NCBI GenBank assembly: GCA_002479255.1
Contig: DLMJ01000021.1
Location: 1-64,000 of the forward strand
From: Candidatus Binatus soli
GTDB taxonomy: Bacteria; Desulfobacterota; Binatia; Binatales; Binataceae
Direction: 5' to 3'
DNA length: 64,000 nt
Positions 62,951 to 64,000 of the stretch are shown here, piece after piece (within the stretch, counting starts at the first letter, position 1; each line of letters opens with the position of its first letter). The translations under genes and the position numbers were made by a program. A model generated the notes under the pieces. That model saw only the letters and a list, made by a program, of their open reading frames with translations, made no database searches and was not told the DNA's origin.

Positions 62951-63056
62951 ACGATGACGCAATTTGCGTCATGCCTGCGTTGGCCGCTGCCATTACCGTC
63001 CCAAGCATGATGACTGCGCAAAGGATCGCGGCAAAGATGAAGCCGGCGGTTTTCAT
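62931..63056 (-). CDS. 41-residue exported or membrane peptide
   Basis: ATG 63056 with AGAGGA six bases upstream encodes a short peptide that is nearly all hydrophobic signal: MKTAGFIFAAILCAVIMLG, then VMAAANAGMTQIASS. It could be a secreted tail of about 16 residues or a single-pass membrane peptide. Its leader and first five codons are duplicated upstream of the S53 gene. Too short for ordinary gene calling; coding status rests on the strong ribosome site and signal-like composition. Confidence 0.55.
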   Translation of the reverse strand: MKTAGFIFAAILCAVIMLGTVMAAANAGMTQIASSSIVTIL

Positions 63057-63087
63057 ATGCATTCCTCTAACAAGGAATACGCACGGC
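63044..63087 (-). repeat. 44-bp leader repeat, intact copy
   Basis: Contiguous form of the two repeats found split at 62513-62536 and 62675-62697. It covers the leader, ribosome site and first codons of the 41-residue peptide gene. Confidence 0.92.
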
Positions 63088-63130
63088 GGAACCGTCGGTT
63101 ACACGAAAAAAGACCCTTTGCGCTTGTCGA

Positions 63131-64000
63131 TTACGCGGCGGGATCAAGGATATCGCCCCTGCCCAGCGGATCTTTCGCGTCGGCGTGGCTGCCTCTGCCC
63201 CTCGGCATGCCATGGCGAACGTCGGTGGCGAGGCCGAGCTTCTCGAGCGCCAGGATGAGCACGTAACCGGCGTCGGGCTGGCGCCAGTTCCATCCGAGAC
63301 GGGCGGAACCGGGGCGCGCGTGATGGTTACGATGCCAGTTCTCGCCCTGCAACAGATGCATCAGCGCGAGCCATTTTACGTTACGGCTGGAATCCTGGCC
63401 CACCGTGACGCCCGGTTCGGTGTGGCAAACGCTGTTGACGAAGCATTGCGCGTGCAGTGCGAAGCACAAACGGATCGCGCCCAGCCAGAAAAATGCGGCC
63501 GGACTGAAATACAAACCGCCGAGGTATGAGAGCGCGAGCATCGGCGTCTGGAACCATCGCCAGGCCCGATACGAAACTCCGCTGAGATCGGGACAGTAAT
63601 GATCGACCGACGGCTCGTCAGCCTGCCAAAGCCATCGTAGATGCGCCCACCAGAAACCGCCCCAAATCGGGCTCGAGATGTCGTCCGGGGTGTCAGCCTT
63701 GGCGTGATGCAGGCGATGGCCGGCGGCCCAACTGGTCGGCGCACCGGAACCGTTGAGCATCGCGAAGAAAATCAGCACTCCGCGCGCCCATGGATTCAGC
63801 GTGAGCGAGCGATGCGTGATCGCGCGATGGTACCCGACCGTGGTGCCCAATCCGCCGATGAATACGAGCGCTATCGCTCCGAGCAACACACGCCATCCGG
63901 GAATCGGATAAAGCACCAGTCCAATCGCGGCGGTAATATGAATGAGGCAAATCCAGAACAGGATCGAAAGGTCGCGCGCCGAGGAGGCGTGCCACCATGG
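63131..64000 (-). CDS. Acyl-CoA/acyl-lipid desaturase, 5' partial
   Basis: A membrane di-iron desaturase introducing a double bond (probably delta-9) into fatty acyl chains. All three His boxes are present: HRAITHRS, HRLHHAKAD and NWHRNHHARPG. Hydrophobic helices flank them (VLLGAIALVFIGGLG, FFWLGAIRLCFALHAQ). The frame stays open to the window edge (PWWHASSARDLSILFW just inside it), so the start lies beyond base 64000 and a GTG at 63916 is not the real start. Closest in layout to stearoyl-CoA desaturase-like bacterial enzymes. Confidence 0.92.
   Translation of the reverse strand, partial: PWWHASSARDLSILFWICLIHITAAIGLVLYPIPGWRVLLGAIALVFIGGLGTTVGYHRAITHRSLTLNPWARGVLIFFAMLNGSGAPTSWAAGHRLHHAKADTPDDISSPIWGGFWWAHLRWLWQADEPSVDHYCPDLSGVSYRAWRWFQTPMLALSYLGGLYFSPAAFFWLGAIRLCFALHAQCFVNSVCHTEPGVTVGQDSSRNVKWLALMHLLQGENWHRNHHARPGSARLGWNWRQPDAGYVLILALEKLGLATDVRHGMPRGRGSHADAKDPLGRGDILDPAA

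Overview
The window is GC-rich, densely packed DNA from a Gram-negative bacterium. Lipid A and LPS-core genes (lpxD, a WaaF-type heptosyltransferase), an AsmA-like envelope protein, clpS-clpA and a class A RNase P RNA all point that way. An S53 pro-kumamolisin, an acyl-CoA mutase, a thiolase/3-hydroxyacyl-CoA dehydrogenase pair and HEAT/PPOX and ArsA-like proteins fit a soil lineage. A deep-branching phylum such as Binatota is my guess; no 16S gene is present to test it. Both ends of the window cut genes: a metalloprotease at the left and an acyl-CoA desaturase at the right.

Layout. 0-3.5 kb: zincin/XRE regulator pair, tyrS and small unknowns. 3.7-11 kb: a tight minus-strand run pth-hisC-oxidoreductase-cutA-glutaredoxin-DUF2064-asmA. 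11-16.5 kb: typA, a DUF2939 protein, pgl and tkt. 16.5-18.2 kb: an island with hicBA and a lipoprotein between direct repeats. 18.2-21.5 kb: fabF-fabH-ArsA-like ATPase. 21.5-23.2 kb: a mostly non-coding island with a transposase remnant, a tRNA-Leu and strong hairpins. 23.2-27.3 kb: acyl-CoA mutase, a toxin-antitoxin pair between a tRNA-Cys gene and a broken copy of it, and an SRAP protein. 27.3-31.3 kb: ackA-pgm with an internally deleted phosphoketolase, tRNA-Gly and pgsA. 31.5-41.1 kb: nadB, a DsbA-like protein, hicB between two copies of the clpA 3' end, clpA-clpS, rmuC and a second ArsA-like ATPase. 41.2-49.4 kb: rnpB, YHS protein, lipoate-ligase-like protein, HEAT-PPOX fusion, zinc-ribbon proteins, exonuclease-BRCT, HAD, GST and a VanZ tandem duplication. 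49.4-59.7 kb: zwf, beta-oxidation genes, phzF, waaF, lpxD, a collapsed crcB-DUF190 locus, a class III aminotransferase and mscL. 59.8-64 kb: S53 protease with a repeat-bearing leader, a tiny exported peptide and the desaturase.

Metabolism. zwf, pgl and tkt give most of a pentose phosphate route. ackA and pgm sit beside the remains of xfp, so a phosphoketolase-acetate kinase shunt appears to have been lost here. fabF/fabH, the acyl-CoA mutase, thiolase/dehydrogenase and desaturase cover fatty-acid synthesis, acyl-CoA handling and desaturation.

The most striking pattern is structural. Several small cassettes (hicBA plus lipoprotein, hicB, DUF433/DUF5615, a small exported protein) each lie between direct repeats, one copy of which is the end of a functional neighbouring gene (a hypothetical gene's start, clpA 3' end, tRNA-Cys, ATPase 3' end). 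No recombinase gene is nearby. Alongside these insertions, two loci (xfp and crcB-DUF190) look like large internal deletions.
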